The notes beneath the pieces were generated by a model. The model saw only the letters and a program-made list of their open reading frames with translations. It made no database searches and was not told where the DNA came from. Positions 10,098 through 19,246 of a stretch of DNA of 64,000 nt are shown here, in pieces; position 1 is the stretch's first letter, and each line of letters opens with the position of its first letter. The stretch lies in assembly GCA_903873395.1 (NCBI GenBank), contig CAIQOJ010000003.1, positions 1-64,000 of the forward strand, in the 5' to 3' direction. A program made the translations under genes and the position numbers. Origin of the DNA: an uncultured Acidimicrobiaceae bacterium (GTDB taxonomy: Bacteria; Actinomycetota; Acidimicrobiia; Acidimicrobiales; RAAP-2).

Positions 10098-10876
10098 CAG
10101 CCCCCAATCTCACAGCCCCCAATCTCATGGTGGTGACCGACCTGACCAAACGGTTCGGTGGACTCGTTGCCCTCGATGCGGTGTCGCTACAGGTGAGAGC
10201 GGGCGAGGCTGTGGGAGTGATCGGCCCCAACGGGGCAGGCAAGTCGACCCTCTTCAACTGTTTGTCCGGACTCGAATCCCCCGATGCGGGAACGGTCATC
10301 TTCTGCGGCCGGCGCATCGACCGCATGGCCGCTTGGCGACGTAGTCGCCTCGGCATCGGCCGAACCTTTCAACGCCTCGAGCTCTTTGAAGGCATGACGG
10401 TGGCCGACCATCTGCTGGTGGCAGAACAGGCCCACACCGGGACAGTGCGGATCTGGCGGGATCTACTGCATCGGGGTGGGCCTTCCCCAGCAGAGCTCGA
10501 CCACGTGCGTCAGGTGCTCGGTCTTCTCGGTCTCGACGATGTGGCCGATCAACCGGTGGCCACGTTGGACCTAGGTCGGGCCCGCCTGGTCGAACTCGGT
10601 CGGGCACTCATGGGGGCACCGAGGTTGCTACTGCTCGACGAGCCTTCGTCGGGGCTCGACGTCGCCGACACCCGCCGGTTGGCGGAAACGCTGGCCGACG
10701 TGCGCCAACGTTCTGGGGTGGCGGTCGTGCTGGTCGAACACGACCTCGACCTGATCCACGCGGTGGTGGATCATCTCGTGGTGCTCGATCTCGGCCGGGT
10801 GCTGGCCGACGGACCCACCGTTGAGGTTTTGGCTGACCCTGAGGTTCGCAGGGCGTATCTCGGGGCGCTCGCATGA
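10094..10876 (+). CDS. livG: ABC transporter ATP-binding protein, LivG type
   Basis: Walker A GPNGAGKST, LFNCLSGL, DEPSSGLD; overlaps upstream permease. Confidence 0.85.
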   Translation: MTAPNLTAPNLMVVTDLTKRFGGLVALDAVSLQVRAGEAVGVIGPNGAGKSTLFNCLSGLESPDAGTVIFCGRRIDRMAAWRRSRLGIGRTFQRLELFEGMTVADHLLVAEQAHTGTVRIWRDLLHRGGPSPAELDHVRQVLGLLGLDDVADQPVATLDLGRARLVELGRALMGAPRLLLLDEPSSGLDVADTRRLAETLADVRQRSGVAVVLVEHDLDLIHAVVDHLVVLDLGRVLADGPTVEVLADPEVRRAYLGALA

Positions 10877-11709
10877 ACGCCCCCGCACTCTCCGGTGAGG
10901 GGGTTGCGCCGGCAGCGGGAGCAGGCGAGCTCGAATCGGGACAGATGGCGACGAAGGGGTCGATCCTCGAGGTGGCCGATCTGGGAGCCGCCTACGGGCC
11001 CTTCGATGCGCTCTTCGACGTGACATTTGCCATCGGGCGCGGGCAAGCCGTGGCTCTGGTCGGAGCCAACGGTGCCGGCAAGTCCACCGTCGCCCGGGTG
11101 GTGACCGGTCTGGTCCCAGCCACCGGAGGACGGGTGATCTTCGATGGAGAGGACATCACCAACCGCTCGGCCCATGACATTGCCAACCGGGGCATCGCCC
11201 ACCTGACCGAAGGAAGGTCGGTGTTCGCCACGTTGACGGTGGAAGAGAACCTGGTGCTCCCGTTCCGCCGAGCCTTGGGGCGCAAGGCCGTTCCCCGCGC
11301 TCTAGGCGAAGCCTACGAGCGCTTCCCTCGGCTAGGGGAGCGCAGAGGGCAGTCGGCCGGCACGCTTTCGGGTGGAGAGCAGCGAATGTTGGCCCTCGCC
11401 CGAGTACTCGTGCTTCGCCAACCCCTGGTGGTGGTCGACGAACTCTCCTTCGGGCTCGCCCCCGTGGTGGTCGAAGAGGTCTACGCCGCCCTGACCCAGG
11501 TGCTCGATGCTGGCACATCGCTTCTGATCATCGAACAGCATGTCGAGCGCGCCTTGGAACTGGCCCACCAGGTGGTGGTGCTGACCAAGGGACGTGTCGC
11601 CTACGACGGGTCGGTCGCCGCAGTACGGGGCCGTCTCGGCGACCTTGTGCTCGGACGAGGGAACGAGATGCCCGAGAGTGCGGGGCCTGCACCTGATTCA
11701 CCTGGGTAG
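10873..11709 (+). CDS. livF: ABC transporter ATP-binding protein, LivF type
   Basis: Walker A GANGAGKST, LSGGEQRMLALARVL, DELSFGLAP. Confidence 0.85.
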   Translation: MNAPALSGEGVAPAAGAGELESGQMATKGSILEVADLGAAYGPFDALFDVTFAIGRGQAVALVGANGAGKSTVARVVTGLVPATGGRVIFDGEDITNRSAHDIANRGIAHLTEGRSVFATLTVEENLVLPFRRALGRKAVPRALGEAYERFPRLGERRGQSAGTLSGGEQRMLALARVLVLRQPLVVVDELSFGLAPVVVEEVYAALTQVLDAGTSLLIIEQHVERALELAHQVVVLTKGRVAYDGSVAAVRGRLGDLVLGRGNEMPESAGPAPDSPG

Positions 11710-11887
11710 ACGGATCTGGTGAGCACAACAGTTCGGGTCAGCCAACGGATCAGGGACTGGTGAGAGAGGTCGGCCGAATCGATGACGAGACGGTCTTCCT
11801 GATCGCCCGTGAGCCGAGAGTTCATCTCGACCTCTGACCGACCACGGAGAACACCGGCTTCACGAGACGTCACGGAGCCCAGACGCG

Positions 11888-11919
11888 ACCTACCCCCGCC
11901 CGAATGGGCGGGGGTAGGT
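11888..11919. terminator. Bidirectional terminator-like hairpin
   Basis: 14-bp perfect stem ACCTACCCCCGCCC-GAAT-GGGCGGGGGTAGGT between convergent genes. Confidence 0.75.
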
Positions 11920-11940
11920 GCACGTCGAACAGATGGCCCG

Positions 11941-12843
11941 CTAGGCGAGGCTGAACGGTGGCACGCCAGAGTCGAGGCCCTTGAAGAGCTCACCCTTGGC
12001 AGCAGCCAGCTCCTCCAACGTCCACGCCTCATCCTTGTGGATCTCCCCGGTGGTGTGGAAGCCGCCGGTTGCCCAGATGTCGCCGCCATAGACGATGAAG
12101 TTCTGGCCGCTGATGTCGGCCGCCTCGTCGGTGGCCAGGAAGGTGACCAACTTGGCGATGTTCTTCGGGTCGAACTTGTCGAACCCATTGTCGGCCTTGG
12201 CCATCTCGCCGAAGATGTTCTCGGTCATGCGGGTACGGGCCCGGGGGGAGATCGAGTTCACCGTGATGCCATACCGGCCGAGCTCACGGCCGAGCACCCA
12301 GGTCATCGAAGCGATGCCAGCCTTGGCGGCCGAGTAGTTGGCCTGTCCGGCGTTGCCGAAGAGACCAGCCTCAGAGCTGGTGTTGATGATGCGCCCGACG
12401 ACGTCCTCTCCCGCCTTGGCCCGACCCCGCCAGTAGACGGCGGCGTGGTGCGCAGGGGCGAAATGGCCCTTCAGGTGGACCCGGATTACGTCGTCCCAGT
12501 CCGACTCCTCCATGTTGAAGCACATCTTGTCGCGGAGGATGCCGGCGTTGTTCACCAGGATGTCGAGCTGGCCGAAGGTGTCGATGGCCTGGTCAACCAA
12601 GGCCTTGGCTCCCTCCCACGAAGAGACGTCCGAGGCGTTGACGGCGGCATCGGAGCCACCGGCCTTGATGAGCTCCACGACCTCTTCGGCCGGGCTCTTG
12701 TCGTCGCCCTCACCCTGCAGGGAGGCACCGACGTCGTTGACGATGACCTTGGCTCCCTCGGAGGCCAGCATGAGAGCCTCTTCCCGTCCGATGCCTCGGC
12801 CTGCGCCGGTGACGATGGCGACCTTGCCGTCGAGCATTCCCAT
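11941..12843 (-). CDS. SDR family oxidoreductase, (3R)-hydroxyacyl-CoA dehydrogenase-like
   Basis: GMLDGKVAIVTGAGRGIGREEALMLASEGAKVIVNDVG; YSAAKAG motif. Confidence 0.8.
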   Translation of the reverse strand: MGMLDGKVAIVTGAGRGIGREEALMLASEGAKVIVNDVGASLQGEGDDKSPAEEVVELIKAGGSDAAVNASDVSSWEGAKALVDQAIDTFGQLDILVNNAGILRDKMCFNMEESDWDDVIRVHLKGHFAPAHHAAVYWRGRAKAGEDVVGRIINTSSEAGLFGNAGQANYSAAKAGIASMTWVLGRELGRYGITVNSISPRARTRMTENIFGEMAKADNGFDKFDPKNIAKLVTFLATDEAADISGQNFIVYGGDIWATGGFHTTGEIHKDEAWTLEELAAAKGELFKGLDSGVPPFSLA

Positions 12844-13071
12844 TGGTGTCCTCCTGGTGTCGTGTCTGAACTCGTTGATGTGGATCGTTGGTGCGCGCAG
12901 TTCTGATGACCGGTGCTGCCCTGTGGGCATTCCGGCCGTCCCCCCATGCGACGCAATGTTTCGTGCTGAGTTGATCCGGTCCGCCCGAAACACCCGTGGC
13001 GGCCGAACCGAGGAAGCATTGCCGAGATGGACCCTTCCCGGCAAGGTGGCTCAACGAGGCAAGATGGGCCC

Positions 13072-13869
13072 ATGACGACACCTTCTGATGTCCCCGAGCC
13101 CACGGAAGCAGACCTGCCCCTCGCGGGCCGCACAGCACTGGTCACCGGAGGCAGCCGGGGGATCGGCCGGGCGATCGCCCTGGCACTGGCCGCCGACGGC
13201 GCCACGGTTGCCATCAACTACCGCAGGGACGCAGAGTCGGCGGCAGCAACGGTGGCAGACATCGAAGCGCTTGGGGCAGTCGGCCGGGCCTATGCCGCTT
13301 CCTCGGACGTCCCCGATGAGGTGGCCGCCATGGCCGAGGCCATCCAGGCCGACCTGGGCCCGGTCGACCTGTTGGTGTGCAATGCCGGGATTGCCAGCCG
13401 GGGCGGCACTGTGGCTCAGACAGAGTTGGGCGAACTCGACCGGCTCATGCGCACCCATGTGTACGGGGCCTTCCAGTTGTGCGGTGCCCTACTTCCCGGT
13501 ATGCGCACCCGGCCCCGAGGAGATGTGGTGGTGATCTCCTCGGTGGCTGCCCGGCAGTTGGCAGCGCACATGGCTCCCTATGGCATGGCCAAGGTGGCTC
13601 TCGAGGCGATGGCCCTGACGCTGGCCAAAGAGGAGCGTAATAACGGCATTCACGTGAACGTGGTTGCTCCTGGTCTCGTGGACACCGAGATGGGACGCCG
13701 ACTGGTCAAGGGCGTCATGGGTATCGACGACATGAGCACGTTGGACGCATCGTCGCCGTTCGGGCGGGTGTGTCGGCCTGAAGACATCGCCGAGGTGGTG
13801 CGCTTTCTGGCCGGCCCTTCGGCGGGATACGTCACCGGGCAGATCGTCACCGTGGACGGCGGAGGCTGA
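13072..13869 (+). CDS. SDR family oxidoreductase (FabG-like)
   Basis: TALVTGGSRGIGRAIAL; NAG; YGMAKVALEAM; C-terminal GYVTGQIVTVDGGG. Confidence 0.85.
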   Translation: MTTPSDVPEPTEADLPLAGRTALVTGGSRGIGRAIALALAADGATVAINYRRDAESAAATVADIEALGAVGRAYAASSDVPDEVAAMAEAIQADLGPVDLLVCNAGIASRGGTVAQTELGELDRLMRTHVYGAFQLCGALLPGMRTRPRGDVVVISSVAARQLAAHMAPYGMAKVALEAMALTLAKEERNNGIHVNVVAPGLVDTEMGRRLVKGVMGIDDMSTLDASSPFGRVCRPEDIAEVVRFLAGPSAGYVTGQIVTVDGGG

Positions 13870-14100
13870 GGCAACGGGCTACGCATGGGTTCTCAGCTGA
13901 GACCAGGCCAGGTGCAGGGGAACCGAAGCGGTCGGGATGGCCTCACGTCTACATGGGCGCCCTGGAGCCGTCAGCAATACCACGTACGTTCTCTTGCGGA
14001 CAGCCGTTCCAAGGGCTGAGTCGTTACCTGGGCGATCTACGCAACATCCTTGTCCATGCCCAGAACCGACGAGCCGGAACGTTCGGCCACATCGGCGATC

Positions 14101-14210
14101 AACACATATCGACGACACGACCGCGTTGGACGCGTCGTCGCCGTTCGAGAGGGCGTATTGGCCTGAAGACATCGCCTCATGACATCGCCTCAAGACATCG
14201 CCGAGGTAGT
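14101..14210 (+). pseudogene. Decayed duplicate of the 3' part of the upstream FabG-like SDR
   Basis: ATCGACGACACGACCGCGTTGGACGCGTCGTCGCCGTTCGAG...GGCCTGAAGACATCGCC closely matches 13728-13801 but is followed by 13-bp tandem copies and no open frame. Confidence 0.75.
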
Positions 14211-14477
14211 GGGACGCCGGTGACGTTCGATCTTGAGGCGAACCGCCCCGTTTGCCTGGGCGGCAGTTCCCTCACCGCCGCCTTGCGTTCCCAGACCCAG
14301 TCCTCATCAAGGAATACGGGAATTGTTCGGTCGGGGGGTGGGAATTCCTGCATTCCGCCACTCTGGGCTTGGTGGGCACCTGAGCGACGTGATTGATCTC
14401 GTCAATCTGCCACACGCACATCGGATTCGGACCGGATGGTTCCCGGCGGCAGTTATGTCTTGTTCCCACTGACTGAT

Positions 14478-14562
14478 TGGTGCGGGCGAGAGGACTTGAA
14501 CCTCCACCCCCGAAGGGACCGGGACCTAAACCCGGCGCGTCTGCCAATTCCGCCACACCCGC
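14478..14562 (-). tRNA. tRNA-Leu (anticodon TAG), CCA encoded
   Basis: Reverse complement GCGGGTGTGGCGGAATTGGCAGACGCGCCGGGTTTAGGTCCCGG...GGTTCAAGTCCTCTCGCCCGCACCA; class II cloverleaf. Confidence 0.95.
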
Positions 14563-14747
14563 AAGGCGGCCAGCCTACGTCCCCAGTCAACCTCGGGGAT
14601 CCGTCCTTCCACTGTCGTGGTGCCCGTGCGCCGGGGCGAGTGAGTTCGGTGTTGATGGAGTTTTCGGTTGGACGTGGTCGGTCGTCTGCACATGTGCCGC
14701 CTGCCACCCTCCCAAGTGCGTCATGGTCCCCTCGCTAGAGTGTCGGA

Positions 14748-15908
14748 GTGACAACGACGCCCTCTACCCCGATCTCCGCCGGCCCCGAGGACCCCTCCTC
14801 TGGCGAATCTGGGTCGGATGCCGCAGCGATTGCCGAGGCCTCCCGTTCCGCGGCTGTCGCCGATGATGTGGCCTACCTTGACCAGGTGATGGTCGAGATC
14901 GACGCCGAGGTGCGTCGTCGCCGAGCGTCCGGGGACTTGCCGGCTTCGTTGGAGCGGGAACTCGACGAGTTGTTCTTGGAGTTCTCCCCGGTTGGCTTAC
15001 AAGGCAAAGCCAAGATGCGCGAGACCTTGGCCCTGATCGACAGTTCGGCCTACGTCGACATCGCCGTGCCCACCGCCTCCAACAAGGCGATCGGCGTGTA
15101 CATCAAGAAGACGATTCGCAAGATGATCGGCTGGTACATGCGCTTCATCGCCGACCAGATCATCAAGATGTTCTGGGCAACGTCGCGAATGTCCCATGTC
15201 CTGGTCGAGCACGTCGAAGATCTCGAGGCCGACGTCGAGGCCCATCGAACGCCAGACCTTCCTGTGGATGTCGTCGTTCCCGCTGATTTGGCCGCTGCCT
15301 GGTGGGCCCCAAAGGCTGCCTCCGCCTTGTCGGCCGTGGGCGGCCGGGTGGCCGTGGGGGAGTGCGGGACGGGCTCTCTCGTCGAAGCCCTGGTGGCATC
15401 CGGGGTTGACGCGTACGGCCTGGACCCGTCCGACCTGGCTCTCGAAGACGCCATCGATCGGGGAGCAGATCTGCGGGCCGAATCGGTCCTGGACCACCTC
15501 GGTGTGGTAGCCGATGAAGCCTTGGCGGGCGTGGTGCTTACCGGTGCCGTCGAACGGCTGCGGCCCAACGAGCGCGGGCAGCTCATGGAGTTGGTGGCGA
15601 CCAAGGTCGCAGTCGGCGGCACGGTGGTGCTGCACTCGACTACCCCGGAAGCCTGGGCCCGATCCGCCCCACCCCTCGTGCGAGACCTCGCTCCAGGACG
15701 CCCTCTGCACGCTGCCACCTGGGCTCACCTTCTTGGCGGGCGCGGCTTTGCCGTGACCGAGACGACCACCGGTGGAGCGGGGGGTGCGTTGGCATACGTC
15801 GCCACATCCTCGCCTGACGCCGGAGCCGTCAATGCGGCGATCGATGCCGTGAACGAACTCCTCGGCGGGCCCGCCGAGTACGTGCTCGTGGCTGTCCGGG
15901 AGCGGTGA
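14748..15908 (+). CDS. SAM methyltransferase-like protein with N-terminal alpha-helical region (glycan cluster)
   Basis: Motif I-like VAVGECGTGSLVEAL and YGLDPSD; operonic with glycosyltransferases. Confidence 0.6.
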   Translation: MTTTPSTPISAGPEDPSSGESGSDAAAIAEASRSAAVADDVAYLDQVMVEIDAEVRRRRASGDLPASLERELDELFLEFSPVGLQGKAKMRETLALIDSSAYVDIAVPTASNKAIGVYIKKTIRKMIGWYMRFIADQIIKMFWATSRMSHVLVEHVEDLEADVEAHRTPDLPVDVVVPADLAAAWWAPKAASALSAVGGRVAVGECGTGSLVEALVASGVDAYGLDPSDLALEDAIDRGADLRAESVLDHLGVVADEALAGVVLTGAVERLRPNERGQLMELVATKVAVGGTVVLHSTTPEAWARSAPPLVRDLAPGRPLHAATWAHLLGGRGFAVTETTTGGAGGALAYVATSSPDAGAVNAAIDAVNELLGGPAEYVLVAVRER

Positions 15909-16993
15909 CCGCCGTCCATCAGTTCGTGCCGGCGTTGCTGCCTCGCGATGCCACCGGAGATCACACACGGGCGCTACGGGATGCATTGCGGGCTGCTGGA
16001 TTCAACTCCGACATCTTCGTCGAGGCGGCCCACGACGAACTCCAGGCCGAGGCCACCTACTTCGAGGAGTACCCGTCTCGGGCGCAACCAGGCGACATCC
16101 TCCTCTACCAACTCGGCACCTCGTCTCCGGTGGCCGAGTTCCTTCTGGGTAGGCCTGAGCCTCTCGTCCTCGATTACCACAATGTCACCCCTGAAGAGTT
16201 CTACGCCGGGTGGGAGGAGCACACCAGGGAGAAGGTGGCGCTAGCTCGTGCCCAGGTTGCTGAGTTGGCTCCTGCTGCCGTCTTGGGCATCGCCGACTCG
16301 GAGTTCAACGCCAGCGAACTCGCCACGTTGGGATGCCCGGCCACCGAAGTCGTCCCGATCCTGGTCGATTTGGCTGCGATCACAGCCGATGCGGCCGAGG
16401 CGGATCGGCTGGCCAAGGATCACGGCCGAGGAACCGTATGGCTGTTTGTTGGGCGAATCTCGCCCAACAAGGTCCAGCACCGATTGGTTGCCGCCTTCTG
16501 GCTGTATCGCCAAATGTATGACGCCGATGCACGCTTACACCTGGTGGGTCCAGCCGTCACACCTGACTATGTAGACGCACTCGATGCCTACGTCGCCGAG
16601 TTGGGCCTCACTGATGCAGTGCGTCGAGTCGAAGGCCTCAGTGCCGGTCAACTGGCTGCCTGGTATGAGGATGCCGACGTGTTCGTCTGCCTGTCCGAGC
16701 ACGAGGGGTTCTGCATCCCTCTCCTCGAGGCCATGGCGGCCGGCACCCCGGTGGTTGCCCTTGATGCCGGGGCAGTGGGGGAAACCTTGGGTAGGGCAGG
16801 ACTACTCCTTGATTCGTCACGGCCATCCGTCGTGGCTGCTGCCGTGGATCGAGTTCGTTGTGACCATGACCTGGTCGAACATCTTGTCGCTGCCGGTCGT
16901 CGTCGCCTGGCTGATTTTGCCGCCCCCGTGACGGCAGCTCGCTTCGTCGACGTTCTCCGTCGGCTCGACACAGAACGGAGCCAGGTGGCATGA
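15905..16993 (+). CDS. Glycosyltransferase, GT4/GT-B fold (family A of this cluster)
   Basis: FVGRISPNKVQHRLVAAF, LSEHEGFCIPLLEAMAAGTPVVALDAGAVGET. Confidence 0.85.
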   Translation: MTAVHQFVPALLPRDATGDHTRALRDALRAAGFNSDIFVEAAHDELQAEATYFEEYPSRAQPGDILLYQLGTSSPVAEFLLGRPEPLVLDYHNVTPEEFYAGWEEHTREKVALARAQVAELAPAAVLGIADSEFNASELATLGCPATEVVPILVDLAAITADAAEADRLAKDHGRGTVWLFVGRISPNKVQHRLVAAFWLYRQMYDADARLHLVGPAVTPDYVDALDAYVAELGLTDAVRRVEGLSAGQLAAWYEDADVFVCLSEHEGFCIPLLEAMAAGTPVVALDAGAVGETLGRAGLLLDSSRPSVVAAAVDRVRCDHDLVEHLVAAGRRRLADFAAPVTAARFVDVLRRLDTERSQVA

Positions 16994-18246
16994 AGCTCAC
17001 CTTCGTCACCCCTCGCTACGGCACCGAGGTCATCGGTGGGGCCGAGACGGCCGCCCGCATGCTCGCTGAGCGCCTGGTCGCTCGGGATGGCTGGGAAGTC
17101 GAAGTGCTCACCAGTTGCGCTCTTGATCACCTCACCTGGGAGAACACCGAGCCGGCGGGGACCACCATCATCAACGGTGTCTCCGTCCAGCGGTTCCCCA
17201 CGGCCTCACCTCGACTGCACGATTACTTCGCCCTCGACGGCAAGCTGCGGGTGGCGCCAGCAGCGGCCACGCTGGAAGAGACGAGGGAGTGGGTCTCACT
17301 CAACGGGCCCATGTGTCCCGATCTGGTCGATGCTGTCGAGGCATCTGATGCCGATGTCATCGCGTGCTACCCGTATCTCTTCGCCACAACGGTCGATGCC
17401 ATCTCGGCGGCACGTGTGCCTGTAGTCCTCCACCCGGCTGCCCATGACGAGCCCGCTCTCTACTTCGCCGCCTTCCGTCGAAGCTTCAAGCACCTCGACG
17501 GACTCGTCTACCACACACGGGCCGAACGGGATCTCATGGAAGACGTCTTCGCCGTTGGGGCACTTCCCCAGGTCGTTCTGGGACTCGGGGTGAATGACCC
17601 CGCTGGCACCGGCCGAGCCGGAGGCGAGATCCTTGGCATCGGTGATCGGCCCTACATCGCCTATCTGGGTCGAGTGGACGAGCACAAGGGTTGCGGGATG
17701 TTGGCTGAGTACTTCGCTCGGTATAAGGAACTCCACCCCGGACCGCTGGCGTTGGCCATGGTCGGCCCGCTTTCGGGAGCAGCGGCCGAACACCCGGACA
17801 TCATCTCCACCGGGACGGTGTCCGAGGCCGACAAGTGGGACATCCTGGCCGATGCCCAGGTGCTGGTGAACTCGTCGGCCTACGAATCGTTTTCGCTGGT
17901 GATTCTCGAAGCCTGGACCCAAGAGGTTCCGGTGCTGGTCAACGGTGGGTGTGCCGCAACGATGGAGCACTGCACCCGGTCGGGCGGAGGCCTGTGGTTC
18001 GATTCGTTCCGGACCTTCGAAGCCGCCGTGGCCAGCCTGACCGATGATGCTGCCAAGCGGGCTGCTCTTGGAGCGGCCGGGCGGCGCTACACCGAGCACA
18101 ACTACGCCTGGCCGGTCATCATGGATCGCTATGTAGCCTTTCTCGAAGGGGTGGTGGCTCGGGGGAGGCCGATGCGCCTGCGCACACCTCGGCTCGAGGT
18201 CACTGGATCGGGTCCGGCGTACGTGCGTGAAGGGGGAGGGGGATGA
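16990..18246 (+). CDS. Glycosyltransferase, GT4/GT-B fold (family B of this cluster)
   Basis: MKLTFVTPRYGTEVIGGAETAARMLAERL; YLGRVDEHKGCGML; SSAYESFSLVILEAW. Confidence 0.85.
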   Translation: MKLTFVTPRYGTEVIGGAETAARMLAERLVARDGWEVEVLTSCALDHLTWENTEPAGTTIINGVSVQRFPTASPRLHDYFALDGKLRVAPAAATLEETREWVSLNGPMCPDLVDAVEASDADVIACYPYLFATTVDAISAARVPVVLHPAAHDEPALYFAAFRRSFKHLDGLVYHTRAERDLMEDVFAVGALPQVVLGLGVNDPAGTGRAGGEILGIGDRPYIAYLGRVDEHKGCGMLAEYFARYKELHPGPLALAMVGPLSGAAAEHPDIISTGTVSEADKWDILADAQVLVNSSAYESFSLVILEAWTQEVPVLVNGGCAATMEHCTRSGGGLWFDSFRTFEAAVASLTDDAAKRAALGAAGRRYTEHNYAWPVIMDRYVAFLEGVVARGRPMRLRTPRLEVTGSGPAYVREGGGG

Positions 18247-19241
18247 CCGATAACCATGCGGGGACCAACCCCGACCACCGTGTAGCTCTCGAGTCCGAAA
18301 CCGACCTGTTGCCCGAAGAACAGGCGGTGCTGGACGCGTTTGACCGCATGTCACCTCAAGGTTCCCTGCAGTGGGACTTCGATGCCGCCTTCCGGCGCTT
18401 TGCCGACGGAGGGACGGGCCTGCCTCCGCCTCGTCAGTGGCAGGGCGCGCCTGGCGATCTATGGGATCGAGGTCGGGGAGCCAAGGCTGGGGAACGAATG
18501 ATGGGTGATGTCATCTCGGTGCTCGCCAATCACCTTGCCGAAGACAGTCGGGCTGTGGTGGCTGACGCCACTGCAGCCACCGCCGAAGCCATCTGGGACG
18601 CCTTTCGGCTTTTGGCTGGTCGTGTCGAGCAGCTCGAGGCGCAGGCCATTGGACTCGGGGTCGAGCCTGGGCTGCTTGCACTACCTGATCTTGATGCTTC
18701 TGAGTGGGTTAGGGAACTTGACGGCTGGCTGCCGGCTTCGGCTCCAGCGTCTGACTTTCCCGTGGTCATCGGCGAGGTCAGCCACCCCGAGATGCTCGCC
18801 ACTCTGGTCAATGCGGGTAGGAACGTGACGGCGGTCGATCCTCGGGCCGAACGGATCCGAACTGCTGAGGCGCAGGGCGCAAACGTCGTCATGGCCGACA
18901 TAGGGGACTATCTCCGCACGCTGACAACTGGCTCACTCGGTGCTGTGGTGCTCAGTGGATGCACAGACCGGGCATCGCTGGTTGGTAAGGCCGCAGTCGT
19001 CGATCACGCCCTCCGAGTACTTGCTCCAGCGGGAACATTGGTCGTTCTCTCCGCCGATCCCGATTCGTGGGACTCTGCGCTGACCCCGGTGGCCGGCGAC
19101 CTCCTTGGCGGCCGGCCGCTTCACCCTGATACCTGGGCGCTGGTCTTGCCGCGTCGCCCGACTCGTTCCGTGGTTCGCGTGGTTGTCCATCCAGCCACCC
19201 ACGGCGCCGTGCATGCCGTGGTCGCCGAGGTCGGGCGGTAA
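18243..19241 (+). CDS. Degenerate methyltransferase-like protein, paralogue of 14748 gene
   Basis: Shares GRPLH..TWA and helical N-region with 14748 gene; Gly-rich SAM motif replaced by VVIGEVSHPEM. Confidence 0.55.
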   Translation: MTDNHAGTNPDHRVALESETDLLPEEQAVLDAFDRMSPQGSLQWDFDAAFRRFADGGTGLPPPRQWQGAPGDLWDRGRGAKAGERMMGDVISVLANHLAEDSRAVVADATAATAEAIWDAFRLLAGRVEQLEAQAIGLGVEPGLLALPDLDASEWVRELDGWLPASAPASDFPVVIGEVSHPEMLATLVNAGRNVTAVDPRAERIRTAEAQGANVVMADIGDYLRTLTTGSLGAVVLSGCTDRASLVGKAAVVDHALRVLAPAGTLVVLSADPDSWDSALTPVAGDLLGGRPLHPDTWALVLPRRPTRSVVRVVVHPATHGAVHAVVAEVGR

Positions 19242-19246
19242 GGGCG

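Noticed and set aside
11809-12906. 365-aa plus-strand ORF across the SDR gene
   Set aside because: Antisense to a clear SDR; spans the terminator hairpin; no domain signal.
14478-14562. tRNA-Leu as an integration site for the 14.7-37 kb surface locus
   Set aside because: The locus lies on the 5' side of the tRNA rather than the 3' attachment side, no integrase is present, and no second copy of the tRNA 3' end is visible in the window.
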